A stretch of 17,131 bases of DNA from the NCBI GenBank assembly GCA_016198945.1, contig JACQHO010000084.1, forward strand, positions 1 through 17,131. The letters are read 5' to 3'. A program made the position numbers and the translations under genes. This document shows positions 1 to 8,397 of the stretch, piece after piece. The notes beneath the pieces are model-generated. The model saw only the letters and a program-made list of their open reading frames with translations, was not told where the DNA came from and did not search any database. This DNA is from Nitrospirota bacterium. Its GTDB lineage: Bacteria; Nitrospirota; Nitrospiria; JACQBZ01. The stretch's first letter is position 1. Each line of letters begins with the position of its first letter.

Positions 1-150
1 GTAATGAGTAAACAGCTTTTGCGTATGGCGGGTGTCCTCGGCGGCCACGATGGAGACCTCCTTTAGAATACGCAACGCGCGCAAGGTAATATCGTCCAAG
101 TGACCGATCGGCGTGCTGATGATGTAGAGACAACCCGGTTTTGGATTCAT
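1..150 (-). CDS. rsmI: 16S rRNA C1402 2'-O-methyltransferase RsmI, N-terminal part (cut by window edge)
   Basis: The minus strand from 150 to 1 reads 50 uninterrupted codons starting MNPKPGCLYIISTPIGHLDD and later containing LRALRILKEV and AAEDTRHTQKL. These are the N-terminal signatures of RsmI, an SAM-dependent methyltransferase of the tetrapyrrole methylase fold. It methylates the 2'-O of C1402 in 16S rRNA; STPIGHLDDIT forms the first conserved loop and AAEDTRHT the second. The family is normally about 270-290 residues, so more than 200 residues lie outside the window. A purine-rich AAGGGAG ribosome-binding site sits 7 bases before the ATG, which fixes the start. The gene is transcribed divergently from ugd, and I see no functional tie between them. 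Confidence 0.93.
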   Translation of the reverse strand, partial: MNPKPGCLYIISTPIGHLDDITLRALRILKEVSIVAAEDTRHTQKLFTHY

Positions 151-182
151 TCTGGAACTCCCTTGGGTTCGTTGGAAGACAA

Positions 183-211
183 AGTATAGGCGTTCCGGAG
201 TTCCGAGGCAA
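183..211 (-). promoter_or_regulatory. Putative sigma70-type promoter for rsmI
   Basis: On the minus strand, TTGCCT (206-211) is followed after exactly 17 bases by TATACT (183-188). This gives a 4/6 match at -35 and 5/6 at -10, with ideal spacing, about 33 bases upstream of the rsmI start. The -35 hexamer lies on one arm of a 7-bp inverted repeat (207-223). Promoter function is inferred from sequence only. Confidence 0.5.
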
Positions 212-223
212 GGGTTCCTTGCC
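207..223. repeat. 7-bp inverted repeat carrying both divergent -35 elements
   Basis: GGCAAGG (207-213) and CCTTGCC (217-223) are perfect reverse complements around a 3-base centre. There is no following T run on either strand, so this is not an intrinsic terminator. One arm supplies the -35 of the rsmI promoter and the other the -35 of the ugd promoter. It could be an operator or just a consequence of two facing TTGCC elements. Confidence 0.55.
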
Positions 224-248
224 AGAAGCCTGATCTTTCTGATATATT
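219..248 (+). promoter_or_regulatory. Putative sigma70-type promoter for ugd
   Basis: TTGCCA (219-224) and TATATT (243-248) are separated by 18 bases, 40 bases upstream of the ugd start. The -10 match is good (5/6) and the -35 match is 5/6. This is the only plausible promoter in the short divergent gap on this strand. Inferred from sequence only. Confidence 0.45.
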
Positions 249-288
249 TTAAGCACCGTTTGCCTAAATACCAAAGAATCGAGGTGTT

Positions 289-1602
289 ATGAATATCACA
301 GTCATCGGCTCCGGATACGTGGGCCTGGTTACCGGCGCCTGTTTTGCCGAGTTTGGGGTCCATGTCACATGTGTGGATAAAGAACAGGACAAGATTGCGG
401 CGCTTCAAAAAGGCCAGATCCCGATTTACGAACCGGGACTGGCCGAGCTGGTCGCCAAGAATATGTCCCACGGCCGTTTGCAATTTACCACGGATATTGC
501 AAGCGCCATCCGGGGAGCGCTGGTCATTTTTATCGCGGTTGGAACGCCTCCCCGGGGCGATGGATCCGCAAATATGGTTTATGTCGAGGCCGTGGCCGAG
601 ACGATCTCCCAACATCTCAACGGCTATAAGGTGATCGTCACGAAGAGCACTGTGCCGGTGGGAACGGGCGAGCGGCTGCGGAAAATTATTGGGAAAAATC
701 TCAAAGAGCAGGTGGATTTCGATATCGTCTCGAACCCAGAATTTCTCCGCGAGGGATCCGCGATCGAGGATTTTTTGCGACCCAATCGAGTGGTGATCGG
801 GGCCAATAGCCAACAGGCGGTTGCGATCCTTAAGGATCTCTACCGGCCCCTTTACCTCATTGAGACGCCCTTTCTCGTGACGGATGTTGCGACGGCCGAG
901 TTGATCAAGTATGCCTCGAACGCTTTTCTTGCGACCAAAATATCGTTTATCAATGAAATGGCAAACCTCTGTGAAAAGGTCGGGGCGGATGTCCATCAGG
1001 TGGCGAAGGGGATGGGGCTTGACGGCCGGATCGGTCCGAAGTTTCTTCATCCCGGGCCCGGTTACGGTGGCTCCTGCTTTCCCAAAGATACGACTGCCCT
1101 GGTCCAAATCGCCAAAGAAAAGGGGTATGAACTGGAATTGTTAAGCGCGGTGATTCGGGCTAATGCCAGGCAGAGAACCATCATGGTCGAAAAAATTCGG
1201 CAGGTGCTGGGCTCCTTGGAAGGCAAAACGCTGGGCGCCCTCGGCTTGGCTTTTAAACCGAATACGGATGATATACGGGAGTCTCCGGCGATCGAAATTA
1301 TCCAGGCCCTGTTGGAGTCGGGCGCTAAAGTCCGGGCCTACGATCCGGCGGCGATGTCCGAGGCGAAGAGGGTTTTGAAAGAAATCACCTACTGCGATGA
1401 TCCCTATAATGCGGTGAGCGGCACCGATGCCGTGATCCTGCTGACGGAATGGAATGAATTCCGCAATCTCGACCTGGATCGTCTCCGCCAAGCGCTTCGC
1501 CAGCCCGTCTTCATTGATCTTCGGAATGTCTACGATGAACAGCGCATGACCCGTGCCGGCTTTCGGTACGTCGGCGTAGGAAGGGGAGCGAAAACGGTCT
1601 GA
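289..1602 (+). CDS. ugd: UDP-glucose 6-dehydrogenase
   Basis: This cytosolic enzyme oxidises UDP-glucose twice with NAD+ to UDP-glucuronate, a precursor for capsule, exopolysaccharide and lipid-A modification sugars. The N-terminal Rossmann motif GSGYVGLVTG is at residues 7-16. STVPVGTG and NPEFLREGSA follow in the usual places. The catalytic cysteine is Cys263 in GPGYGGSCFPKD, and the C-terminal UDP-binding domain contains LAFKPNTDDIRESPA. Its 437 residues match the family length (about 430-450). The ATG follows a GAGGTG ribosome-binding site at close spacing and starts directly on the dinucleotide-binding strand. GDP-mannose dehydrogenase is a related family, but the motif wording favours UDP-glucose. 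The gene stands between the divergent rsmI and the TPR/Tol-like set and need not belong functionally to either. Confidence 0.95.
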   Translation: MNITVIGSGYVGLVTGACFAEFGVHVTCVDKEQDKIAALQKGQIPIYEPGLAELVAKNMSHGRLQFTTDIASAIRGALVIFIAVGTPPRGDGSANMVYVEAVAETISQHLNGYKVIVTKSTVPVGTGERLRKIIGKNLKEQVDFDIVSNPEFLREGSAIEDFLRPNRVVIGANSQQAVAILKDLYRPLYLIETPFLVTDVATAELIKYASNAFLATKISFINEMANLCEKVGADVHQVAKGMGLDGRIGPKFLHPGPGYGGSCFPKDTTALVQIAKEKGYELELLSAVIRANARQRTIMVEKIRQVLGSLEGKTLGALGLAFKPNTDDIRESPAIEIIQALLESGAKVRAYDPAAMSEAKRVLKEITYCDDPYNAVSGTDAVILLTEWNEFRNLDLDRLRQALRQPVFIDLRNVYDEQRMTRAGFRYVGVGRGAKTV

Positions 1603-1701
1603 CGCCTCCCGGCGGTGTTCTCAAGAGCGCATTTGATCCCGGAATCCATTCGCGTTTCGGATGAACACCGGACAGCGCACACCATCAACGACCCACACTC
1701 C

Positions 1702-3279
1702 ATGAACACCCGATCCCCGCTTCGTAGCGTCCGTGCAGCCATCCCGGAAGGTCTCTTCGCTTTCGCCTGCGGCCTTTTGTTCTTCGTGTCGACGGCCGCC
1801 GCGACCCCTTTTGAAAAGCAGCTCAGCCGTGTGGAGGACAAGCTTTCGGTGATCAAGATGGACGTTCTGCGTCTATACCAATCCAGGGCGGCCGGTTCCG
1901 ATCGTCCGCCGTTGCCGTCGTCGCTCCGGGCCCCTGAATCTCCCGTCTCGAGCCGGAACGATCAAAAAAGCGGTGTTTCGATACCCGAAGAGGCCGATCT
2001 GAGAGAGATTGCGGCGATGGTGAATCGCCTGGAGCAGGGCGCGGCCCCTTCCCGTGGGACCGCGCCGCTCCCGACCGATGAAATGCGGCTGCTGTTGGCT
2101 CAGTATTTTATTCAAGCTGATCTGATTCCCCAGGCGGAGCAGACCTTGAAAAAGCTCGCCATCCAGACCCGTCGTGAACCGATCGCGGCCGAGGCCTGGT
2201 TTCGACTCGAAGAAATATATTATCGCAAGGGCGATTATCAACAGGCCCTTGGGTCATTTTATAAGATTCCGGTGAAGGGCGGCCTGCCGCTACGGCAAGA
2301 GGCGACCTATCTGGCCGGGAACAGCTATCTTTATTTAAAGGAGCATCTGAAAGCAGTCGAGCTGTTAAACAAAATCGGCGAGGGCAGTGATTTCTATCCG
2401 TTTGCTCTGTATTCAAGCGGGCTCTCCTACCTGAATCTGGGGGATGCCTGGTCGTCGACTCAGCAGCAGTTTCAAAAGCTCATTGCCTTCGATCCCGGTG
2501 AAAACCCGATTCTTCAGGAATTGATCAACAAGACGCGCGTGACGCTGGGATTTGTTTTTATCGACCAGAAGCGGTATCCGGAAGCCCTGGCCGTCCTCGA
2601 ACCGGTTCCAACCCAAAGCCGGTATCGGCCCCAGGCCCGGTTCGGAATCGGACAGGCGCATATCGGGTCGGAAGATTGTGTCAAGGCCATCGTGGTTTTG
2701 AAGGACCTGATCCAGCAGTATCCCACTCGTTCGTACGCCCTTGAAGCCCGTCTCCATGTTGCGAACTGTTATGCCAAGCTCAGCGCGTACCGCCGGGCGG
2801 TGGACAGCTACCAGGATGCCTTGAAGGCCTATTCGGATCGACTGGAGGACTTGAAAAAGTTGAGCCAGAAGATTCAAACCACCCATCTGGAAAGCTGGCT
2901 GTTCCGGCCGGGCTCACAGCCGTCGGAAGGCGGCCCGCGACTTGTTTCCCTGGAACAGGATCTGGAGATCGAGCGAGGATATCCGGAATTGATGAAGGTC
3001 TACGCCGACTGGTTCCGCCTGAACGACCAGATCGCGAAGCTGACGCGACAGGGCCTGGACAAGACAATCCAAAAATCGGATGCCGAGGCAACGCAGGACT
3101 CCGGATCCCTTCCGATTCGAATGCAAGGCGTTCGACGGGATTTGATCGAGCTGCTCCGATCCGCCGTGACCGACCAGCTCCTGTCCCAAATGGAGCAGAT
3201 GGATGAATGGGTCCTCCGTGCGAATATCGGGATTGCAAAAAACCTGGCAAGGACGCAGAGTCATGAAACAGTTCCCTAA
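1702..3279 (+). CDS. Exported TPR-repeat protein, 525 aa, first gene of the Tol/Agl-like set
   Basis: Starting at ATG 1702, the protein opens with a basic n-region, a hydrophobic stretch (residues about 18-33) and an AAA-TPF signal-peptidase site near residue 34, so it is probably periplasmic. A short heptad-like helix (37-60) and a low-complexity linker precede a run of TPR-like helix pairs from about 126 to 375 (for example AEAWFRLEEIYYRKGDYQQAL and ALEARLHVANCYAKLSAYRRAV). The last 145 residues are charged and helical without a clear repeat. A GTG at 1615 in the same frame would bury the signal sequence 29 residues in, so I prefer 1702; neither start has a clear ribosome-binding site. TPR proteins are protein-protein scaffolds. 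Its position ahead of a TolQ/TolR operon suggests a structural part of that envelope complex. Specific function is unknown. Confidence 0.8.
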   Translation: MNTRSPLRSVRAAIPEGLFAFACGLLFFVSTAAATPFEKQLSRVEDKLSVIKMDVLRLYQSRAAGSDRPPLPSSLRAPESPVSSRNDQKSGVSIPEEADLREIAAMVNRLEQGAAPSRGTAPLPTDEMRLLLAQYFIQADLIPQAEQTLKKLAIQTRREPIAAEAWFRLEEIYYRKGDYQQALGSFYKIPVKGGLPLRQEATYLAGNSYLYLKEHLKAVELLNKIGEGSDFYPFALYSSGLSYLNLGDAWSSTQQQFQKLIAFDPGENPILQELINKTRVTLGFVFIDQKRYPEALAVLEPVPTQSRYRPQARFGIGQAHIGSEDCVKAIVVLKDLIQQYPTRSYALEARLHVANCYAKLSAYRRAVDSYQDALKAYSDRLEDLKKLSQKIQTTHLESWLFRPGSQPSEGGPRLVSLEQDLEIERGYPELMKVYADWFRLNDQIAKLTRQGLDKTIQKSDAEATQDSGSLPIRMQGVRRDLIELLRSAVTDQLLSQMEQMDEWVLRANIGIAKNLARTQSHETVP

Positions 3280-6200
3280 CAGCGACCGGCGGGTCCCGGA
3301 TCATCGTTGGCCGGCCGTCGCGATTTTCACCGTGGCGGCATTCTGGACAGGGCTGGAGGGATGCGCCCCCCATCGCAAACCGGATGTTCTGGATGAGCAA
3401 AAAATCAAAGCCGTTGTGACGGAGGTCATGGAGGATCAAACCGGTTCCTCCGCCAAGGATTACTCACTTCAGGCCCTGAACGAGTACGAAAAAAACCTGT
3501 TCGGCCGTCTCGGGGAAAAGAGCGAACAGCAGGCCAAGACGATGCATCGCCTGGCGGATCTGTACCTCAAACTGGAAGACATGGCCTACCGTCGCCAGCT
3601 CCTTCGTTATAACCAGCAACTCCGGCAGGCGCAAGGGAAGGCCTCGGCGCGGCCGACGCTTCCCAAGATGGACCATGCCCGTTCCCGAAAGACCTATGAA
3701 GCCCTGCTGGGGCTCTATCCGGACCGGCCCGAGAATGACCGGGTGCTCTACCAACTCGCCCATGTTTATGATGACGAGGGCGAGATGGAACAGGCGATCA
3801 CCCATCTCCGGAGGTTGGTGGAACGGTACCCCTCCAGTTCATTGCGATTGGAAGCGGTCTTCCGGCTGGCCGAAGCGTACTACGATTCGAACCAATACCG
3901 CCAGGCGCAGGCCGCTTACGAACAAGCGGTCAAGGCCAAGGAGACCGGCTTGGCCGAACAGGCGATGTACAAACTCGGTTGGACCTACTTCTCGCTTCAG
4001 GAGCATGAAAAGGCGATCGAGACATTTGTCCGGTTGGTGGACCGAAAGCGGACGGTAAAGCTCAACGGCCAGCCCCGGCTCGATCCGCAAAGCCTGTCGG
4101 CCGGCGAATGGGATGAGGTTCTGGAATTTATCCGGAGCATCGCCTTCGCATTTTCATACCTCGGACCTCCGACCCAGATCCAGGAGTATTTTGAAAAGTC
4201 GGGCCACCGTGATTATGAAGACAGGATCTATCGTAAGCTGGGCGATCTGTACATGGCCCAGAAGCGGGTGCAGGACGCGGTCGGGGCCTACGAGGCCTTC
4301 ATCAAGGCGTACCCGCTTCACGAGGACGCCCCGATTGTGCAGATGGAGATTATCGAGTCCTATCAGCGATTGAAGATGGTGGATCTGGCCAACCGGGCGC
4401 GGATGAATTTCGTGGATAGTTTTGGCGAGGAAAGTCTTTGGCATCAAAAGGCGTCGTCCGCCGGCCGGGGAAAAATCCGGCCGCTCTATCGCCAAATGGT
4501 CGGTCAACTGGCCCAGTTCCACCATGCCGAGGCGCAGCAGACCCGGCGGGCCCAGGATTACGAACGGGCGCTGACGTGGTACCGACGATACCTGAAGGCT
4601 TTTCCAAAAGAGCCGGATGCGCCTCGAATGAATTTTCTTCTGGCCGAAGGGCTGTATGAGCTCCGGCGATATCGCGAGGCCGTGGACGAGTACGAGCGTA
4701 CCGCCTACACCTATTTTCTCCACCGCGACAGCGCCGAGTCCGGGTACGCGGCCATTGCAACGCTGGATAAGCTGATGGATCAGGACGGGCAGGATTCCGG
4801 GTCCGGCTCTCTGGCCGGCCGGCTGGCCGGTCAATGCAAGCGGTTTGCGGAGGCCTTTCCAAACGACCCCCGCGTGCCGGATGTCCTTTGGAAAGGGGCC
4901 GAGATCTATTATCGTTCCGGAAACGCGGCGGCGGCCCGCTCGATGGCCGAAACGATGATCAGGACGGCCCTTCCAACGGATCCTTCCTCGGTCAAGGCGC
5001 AACGGCTGATCGCCCGGACCTATTTTGAAGAGGGGTCGTATGAACAGGCTGCGGCGGTCTACCGGCGCCTGGTGCGGACCGGGGGAAAGGCGGGGGAGGA
5101 TGAAGAGCTGAAACGATTGTGGGCGTCGTCACTGTATAAACAGGGGGAGAAATTCAAGGCCGCCGGAAAGCTGCGGGAAGCGCAGACCGAATTCATGCGG
5201 GTCCAGGCCGAAGTGCCCGGCAGCGAGGCGGCACCGGTCGCGCTGTATGACGCGGCCAGCGTCGCCCTTCTCCGGAATCAAATGGATGAGGCCCTGCAAC
5301 TGTTTCAGATTCAGATTCAGCGCTATCCGAACCACGCATTGAGCCTGAAAGTTCCGGAGGTCTTGTTGCAGGTGCAACAGAACCAATTGGAGGCCGGCAA
5401 GATTCAGGAGGCCCAAGTCTTGTCGGAGAAGATCAAAACGATTCAGATTGCATCCAAAGACGATCTGGCCTATCGCTCGGAACGGTTGCTTGCGGACCGG
5501 TATTTCGAGGAACGGGCTTATGAACGGGCCGCAGCCGCATACCGAAAATTGGCGCGGACGGAGGCTGCGGTCAAGAACCGAGAGGGTGAAGACCTGAAGC
5601 GATTGTGGGCCTCCGCCTTGTACAAGCATGCGGAGGGTCTCAAGACGGCCGGAAAAATTCAGGAGGCCCAGGCCGGGTTCATGCGGGTTCAGGGCGAAGT
5701 GCCGGGCAGCGAGGTGGCACCGGTGGCGCTGTTTGACGCGGCCGGGCTGGCTGTTTCTCGAAATGATCAAGCGGGAGCGCTTCTGGGATTCACGACGCTT
5801 CTCCGTGAATATCCGTCCTCCAACTATGGGCCCCATGCCGTGATTCAGGTGGGAAAGATCCATGAGCAGAACGGCCGCTTGCGGGAAGCGGCTCAAGAAT
5901 ACGAGTCTGTGGTAAAATTCAGCCGGGACCGCAAGACGGTCGGGGAAATGTTGCTGGCGGCCGGCCGGCTCTACGAGCAGCTTGGAGATTGGGCCAAGGC
6001 CGGCGCGAGTTACGGGCTCTATCTGGATCAATATGCGGGGGAATTTCAACCGGTGGTTGAGACGACGTTCAGACTGGCCTGGGCCAGGTGGCAGCAGGGT
6101 CGCCGGCAGGAAGCCCAGACGATTCTTCAAGCCATTATTGATCGGTACGGACAGGGCGATGCGGCCGAATCGCCCGCAGGATACTATGTGGCCAAGGCCC

Positions 6201-6664
6201 GCCTCTTAAAAGCGGACGGACTCATGGCCCAGTTTGACGATGTAAAATTGGTTTCGCCTCTTGAAAAAAATTTGGCCCGCAAAAAGAAGTTGTTAAAAGA
6301 GGTTTTGGAAGAGTACGCCCAGGCGGCCGACTTTAACGCGGCCGAGATCACAACGGCCGCCACCCAAAAAATCGGGATGATCTTTGAAAAATTTCGAACG
6401 GCGCTTCTTGAGTCGGAACGCCCGCAGAATTTGACTCCGCAACAACTGGAGCAATATAATTTCCTTCTTGAGGAGCAGGCCTATCCGTTTGAAGAAAAGG
6501 CCATTGCGGCGTATGAAAGCAATGTCCATCGGGCGCAACAGTTGGGACTGTACGATTCCTGGATACGACAGAGTTATGATGATCTGGCGAGATTGGTTCC
6601 GGCGCGATACCGGAAACGCGAGCTGGATGAGATTATCCGTCGGGAGGCAGCCTCAAACCCATGA
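3263..6664 (+). CDS. Giant exported TPR-repeat protein (1133 aa), putative lipoprotein
   Basis: The ATG at 3263 lies inside the end of the previous gene (17-base overlap) with AAGGA (3249-3253) 9 bases upstream, indicating coupled translation. The N-terminus has a hydrophobic segment (about 17-31) ending in LEGC with Cys34. This is a marginal lipobox, so outer-membrane anchoring is possible but unsure. From about residue 130 to 1000 the protein is almost continuous TPR-like helix pairs (for example LYQLAHVYDDEGEMEQAI, LGDLYMAQKRVQDAVGAYE). Residues 582-681 and 742-843 are an internal duplication. The C-terminal about 130 residues are lysine- and glutamate-rich helix. The family is comparable to the long TPR proteins found beside TolQ/TolR and AgmX genes in myxobacteria and Geobacter-like bacteria. 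I infer a large periplasmic scaffold for the motor encoded downstream. Confidence 0.85.
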   Translation: MKQFPNSDRRVPDHRWPAVAIFTVAAFWTGLEGCAPHRKPDVLDEQKIKAVVTEVMEDQTGSSAKDYSLQALNEYEKNLFGRLGEKSEQQAKTMHRLADLYLKLEDMAYRRQLLRYNQQLRQAQGKASARPTLPKMDHARSRKTYEALLGLYPDRPENDRVLYQLAHVYDDEGEMEQAITHLRRLVERYPSSSLRLEAVFRLAEAYYDSNQYRQAQAAYEQAVKAKETGLAEQAMYKLGWTYFSLQEHEKAIETFVRLVDRKRTVKLNGQPRLDPQSLSAGEWDEVLEFIRSIAFAFSYLGPPTQIQEYFEKSGHRDYEDRIYRKLGDLYMAQKRVQDAVGAYEAFIKAYPLHEDAPIVQMEIIESYQRLKMVDLANRARMNFVDSFGEESLWHQKASSAGRGKIRPLYRQMVGQLAQFHHAEAQQTRRAQDYERALTWYRRYLKAFPKEPDAPRMNFLLAEGLYELRRYREAVDEYERTAYTYFLHRDSAESGYAAIATLDKLMDQDGQDSGSGSLAGRLAGQCKRFAEAFPNDPRVPDVLWKGAEIYYRSGNAAAARSMAETMIRTALPTDPSSVKAQRLIARTYFEEGSYEQAAAVYRRLVRTGGKAGEDEELKRLWASSLYKQGEKFKAAGKLREAQTEFMRVQAEVPGSEAAPVALYDAASVALLRNQMDEALQLFQIQIQRYPNHALSLKVPEVLLQVQQNQLEAGKIQEAQVLSEKIKTIQIASKDDLAYRSERLLADRYFEERAYERAAAAYRKLARTEAAVKNREGEDLKRLWASALYKHAEGLKTAGKIQEAQAGFMRVQGEVPGSEVAPVALFDAAGLAVSRNDQAGALLGFTTLLREYPSSNYGPHAVIQVGKIHEQNGRLREAAQEYESVVKFSRDRKTVGEMLLAAGRLYEQLGDWAKAGASYGLYLDQYAGEFQPVVETTFRLAWARWQQGRRQEAQTILQAIIDRYGQGDAAESPAGYYVAKARLLKADGLMAQFDDVKLVSPLEKNLARKKKLLKEVLEEYAQAADFNAAEITTAATQKIGMIFEKFRTALLESERPQNLTPQQLEQYNFLLEEQAYPFEEKAIAAYESNVHRAQQLGLYDSWIRQSYDDLARLVPARYRKRELDEIIRREAASNP
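5006..5305 (+). repeat. Internal TPR duplication, copy 1 (residues 582-681)
   Basis: This 100-codon block shares ordered motifs with 5486-5791, 480 bases further on: RLWASSLYK versus RLWASALYK, EFMRVQAEVPGSEAAPVAL versus GFMRVQGEVPGSEVAPVAL, and YEQAAAVYR versus YERAAAAYR. The similarity is far above that between neighbouring TPRs, so it is a multi-TPR segmental duplication. Confidence 0.8.
5486..5791 (+). repeat. Internal TPR duplication, copy 2 (residues 742-843)
   Basis: Second copy of the segment at 5006-5305, two residues longer because of an insertion near the LKRLWAS motif. The conserved cores are LKRLWASALYK and the FMRVQGEVPGSE region. Confidence 0.8.
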
Positions 6665-7362
6665 AACGAACGGGTCAATGGACAGAGCGCGCCGCCGGGG
6701 TCCGAAGTGCCGCGGCAATCTGTCTGCTCATATCGGTCGTGATCGGCTGCGCCTCCGTTCGTCCTCCGAGCGGTTCCGCCCCGCCGGGTTCTTCAATCAA
6801 AAAATCGTCCGGGGCTCCCGCCGGGTCATCGGCGAAGGCCGTCTCTCCGGCGAGTTATCAGCAAGGGATCGCCTATTTTGAACAGGGCCAGTTCGAGGCC
6901 GCCCAACGGATTTTTGAGTCGTTGATTCTTTCCCATCCGGAGCGGATCGAGTTTCACAATGCGCTGGGCGTCCTTTTCCGACGACGCGGGATGCCGGACA
7001 AGGCCGTCTCGGAGTATACGATGGCGATCTCGCTCGCCGAGTCTTCCCCGGCGGCTTCCTCGAACCGGACCGTGGCCTCCGAACTGTATAATAATTTGGC
7101 GATCGCGCATCGCGAGAGTGGAAAATTTAAAACGGCCGAGGAAGCCTACCGGAAGGCGATCACGCTCAATCCCAATTTTGCGACGGCCTATTACAACCTG
7201 GGCGTGCTGTACGACCTCTATCTGAATCAGCCGTTGGATGCGGTTCAATGTTTTCGGGAATTTGAACGGCTGGCCGGCCGGAACCAGACGGTGGACGTCT
7301 GGATCGCGGACCTGGAACAAAGAATCGCGCGAAGGACGGGAGATGCGTCGGGGCTGCCTTAA
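6661..7362 (+). CDS. TPR lipoprotein, 233 aa
   Basis: The start overlaps the previous stop as ATGA, so translation is likely coupled. A basic N-terminus and hydrophobic stretch (16-29) end in the lipobox SVVIGC with Cys30. Residue +2 is not Asp, so outer-membrane sorting is expected under the E. coli rule. A Ser/Pro/Gly-rich linker (31-60) leads into three to four TPRs (about 62-205), with textbook signatures such as NNLAIAHRESGKFKTAEEAY and TAYYNLGVLYDLYLNQPLDA. Small TPR lipoproteins act as pilotins or assembly factors in several envelope machines (for example PilF with type IV pili). Here the context suggests an outer-membrane-anchored part of the TolQ/TolR-linked complex. Exact role is inferred only. 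Confidence 0.85.
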   Translation: MKRTGQWTERAAGVRSAAAICLLISVVIGCASVRPPSGSAPPGSSIKKSSGAPAGSSAKAVSPASYQQGIAYFEQGQFEAAQRIFESLILSHPERIEFHNALGVLFRRRGMPDKAVSEYTMAISLAESSPAASSNRTVASELYNNLAIAHRESGKFKTAEEAYRKAITLNPNFATAYYNLGVLYDLYLNQPLDAVQCFREFERLAGRNQTVDVWIADLEQRIARRTGDASGLP

Positions 7363-7720
7363 CATCGGAATCATCATCACGGTCGTTTTAGCCGGATCCA
7401 TCGGTCCCGCCGTGCCGACCTACGCCCAGAGTCTTGAAAAGACGCCGCGAAAAGACCGGGGAACGTTTCAGCTGAAGGAAACGGAAATCACTGGAAAATT
7501 GAAAGACATCCTGGGATCGCTGAAGCTTTTGGAGACCGAAATCGTCGGCACGATCGAGCGGCCCCGGTTGAGCTATTCGCTGCCCTGGAAGGATCCGGAC
7601 CCGTTGTTGTTGGACGAGGGCGAGATTCAGGGAGGGTTCTTGGAGGAGATCTACACCCCGCTGGACAAAGAGACCTACAGCCGGGAAATACGCTTGGAGA
7701 GAGAGCGGCAGGCTCCATAA
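7343..7720 (+). CDS. Small exported protein with repeated ETEI-type motifs (125 aa)
   Basis: ATG 7343 lies within the end of the preceding gene (20-base overlap) and has AAGGA (7332-7336) 6 bases before it. The translation begins with a clear signal peptide: hydrophobic residues 8-20 and PTYA-QSL cleavage near residue 28. The mature part of about 97 residues repeats a short motif: LKETEITGKL, LLETEIVGTI and a weaker LLDEGEIQGGF. The second copy is followed by ERPRLSYSLPW. This spacing suggests beta-strands in a small beta-rich periplasmic protein. I do not recognise a named family. Its fixed place between a TPR lipoprotein and the TolQ-like gene suggests it belongs to the same complex. Confidence 0.75.
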   Translation: MRRGCLNIGIIITVVLAGSIGPAVPTYAQSLEKTPRKDRGTFQLKETEITGKLKDILGSLKLLETEIVGTIERPRLSYSLPWKDPDPLLLDEGEIQGGFLEEIYTPLDKETYSREIRLERERQAP

Positions 7721-7736
7721 ACGAAAAGGAGACGGA

Positions 7737-8393
7737 ATGACTATTTTTAATCTCATCGGCAATTTTTTTATTGAGGGCGGTTTCTTCATGTACCCCGTTC
7801 TCCTGGTGGCCGCGCTGGGGACGGCCATCGTGATCGAACGGACGCTGTACATCACCCGCGCCTCTGCCAATGCCGAGACGCTTTGGCGGCAGATCCGGGC
7901 CGCGCTGACGGAGCATCGGATCGATGACGCCATCAAGCTCTGTCAGTCCGACAGCCGCCCGATCCATCATGTGCTTCTGGCGGGTCTCAAGGCGGCCAAG
8001 CCCGTGGCCGCGCGCGAGCCGGTTCAGCGGTCGATGGAAGAGGCGATGCTGGAGATCCTCCCGCCGCTGGAACGTCGGACGGCCTATCTGCCGATTCTGG
8101 CGAATGTGGCGACACTGCTCGGCCTGCTGGGAACGATTATTGGAGTGATCGAGGCCTTTTCGGCCGTTTCCGCGGCCGATCCCTCTCAGAAGGCGGTGCT
8201 TCTGGCGCGCGGCATCTCGGTCGCCTTGAACATGACGGCCTTCGGCTTGATGGTGGCCGTCCCGTTGATCCTGTTTTATGCCTTTCTCCAATCCAGAACG
8301 ACAAAGATCGTAGACGCCCTGGATCAATATTCGACGAAATTAACCAACTTTTTCACCCCTCGCCAGTCGGGAACGACTCCGGAAAGGAGTTAA
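7737..8393 (+). CDS. TolQ/ExbB/MotA-family proton channel subunit
   Basis: This 218-residue inner-membrane protein has the family layout. TM1 is at about 18-38, followed by a cytoplasmic region. TM2 (117-142) carries the signature ATLLGLLGTIIGVIEAF, and TM3 (163-186) is in ALNMTAFGLMVAVPLILF. Thr133 and Thr167 sit where the conserved pore threonines of TolQ/ExbB lie. With TolR/ExbD-type partners it forms a stator that converts proton flow into movement of a periplasmic arm. AAGGAG (7726-7731) 5 bases upstream fixes the start. The next gene begins 4 bases after its stop and encodes the expected partner. TolQ, ExbB and AglR cannot be told apart by eye; the two following TolR-like genes favour an AglR-like role. 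Confidence 0.92.
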   Translation: MTIFNLIGNFFIEGGFFMYPVLLVAALGTAIVIERTLYITRASANAETLWRQIRAALTEHRIDDAIKLCQSDSRPIHHVLLAGLKAAKPVAAREPVQRSMEEAMLEILPPLERRTAYLPILANVATLLGLLGTIIGVIEAFSAVSAADPSQKAVLLARGISVALNMTAFGLMVAVPLILFYAFLQSRTTKIVDALDQYSTKLTNFFTPRQSGTTPERS

Positions 8394-8397
8394 GGCC

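Noticed and set aside
1615..1701. 29-codon N-terminal extension (GTG start) of the first TPR protein
   Set aside because: It would place the signal peptide internally and lacks a ribosome-binding site; ATG 1702 gives a normal signal sequence.
4154..5002. Minus-strand open frame of 282 codons inside the giant TPR gene
   Set aside because: GC-rich shadow of an evident TPR coding region; the Arg/Pro/His-rich product has no recognisable fold or start signal.
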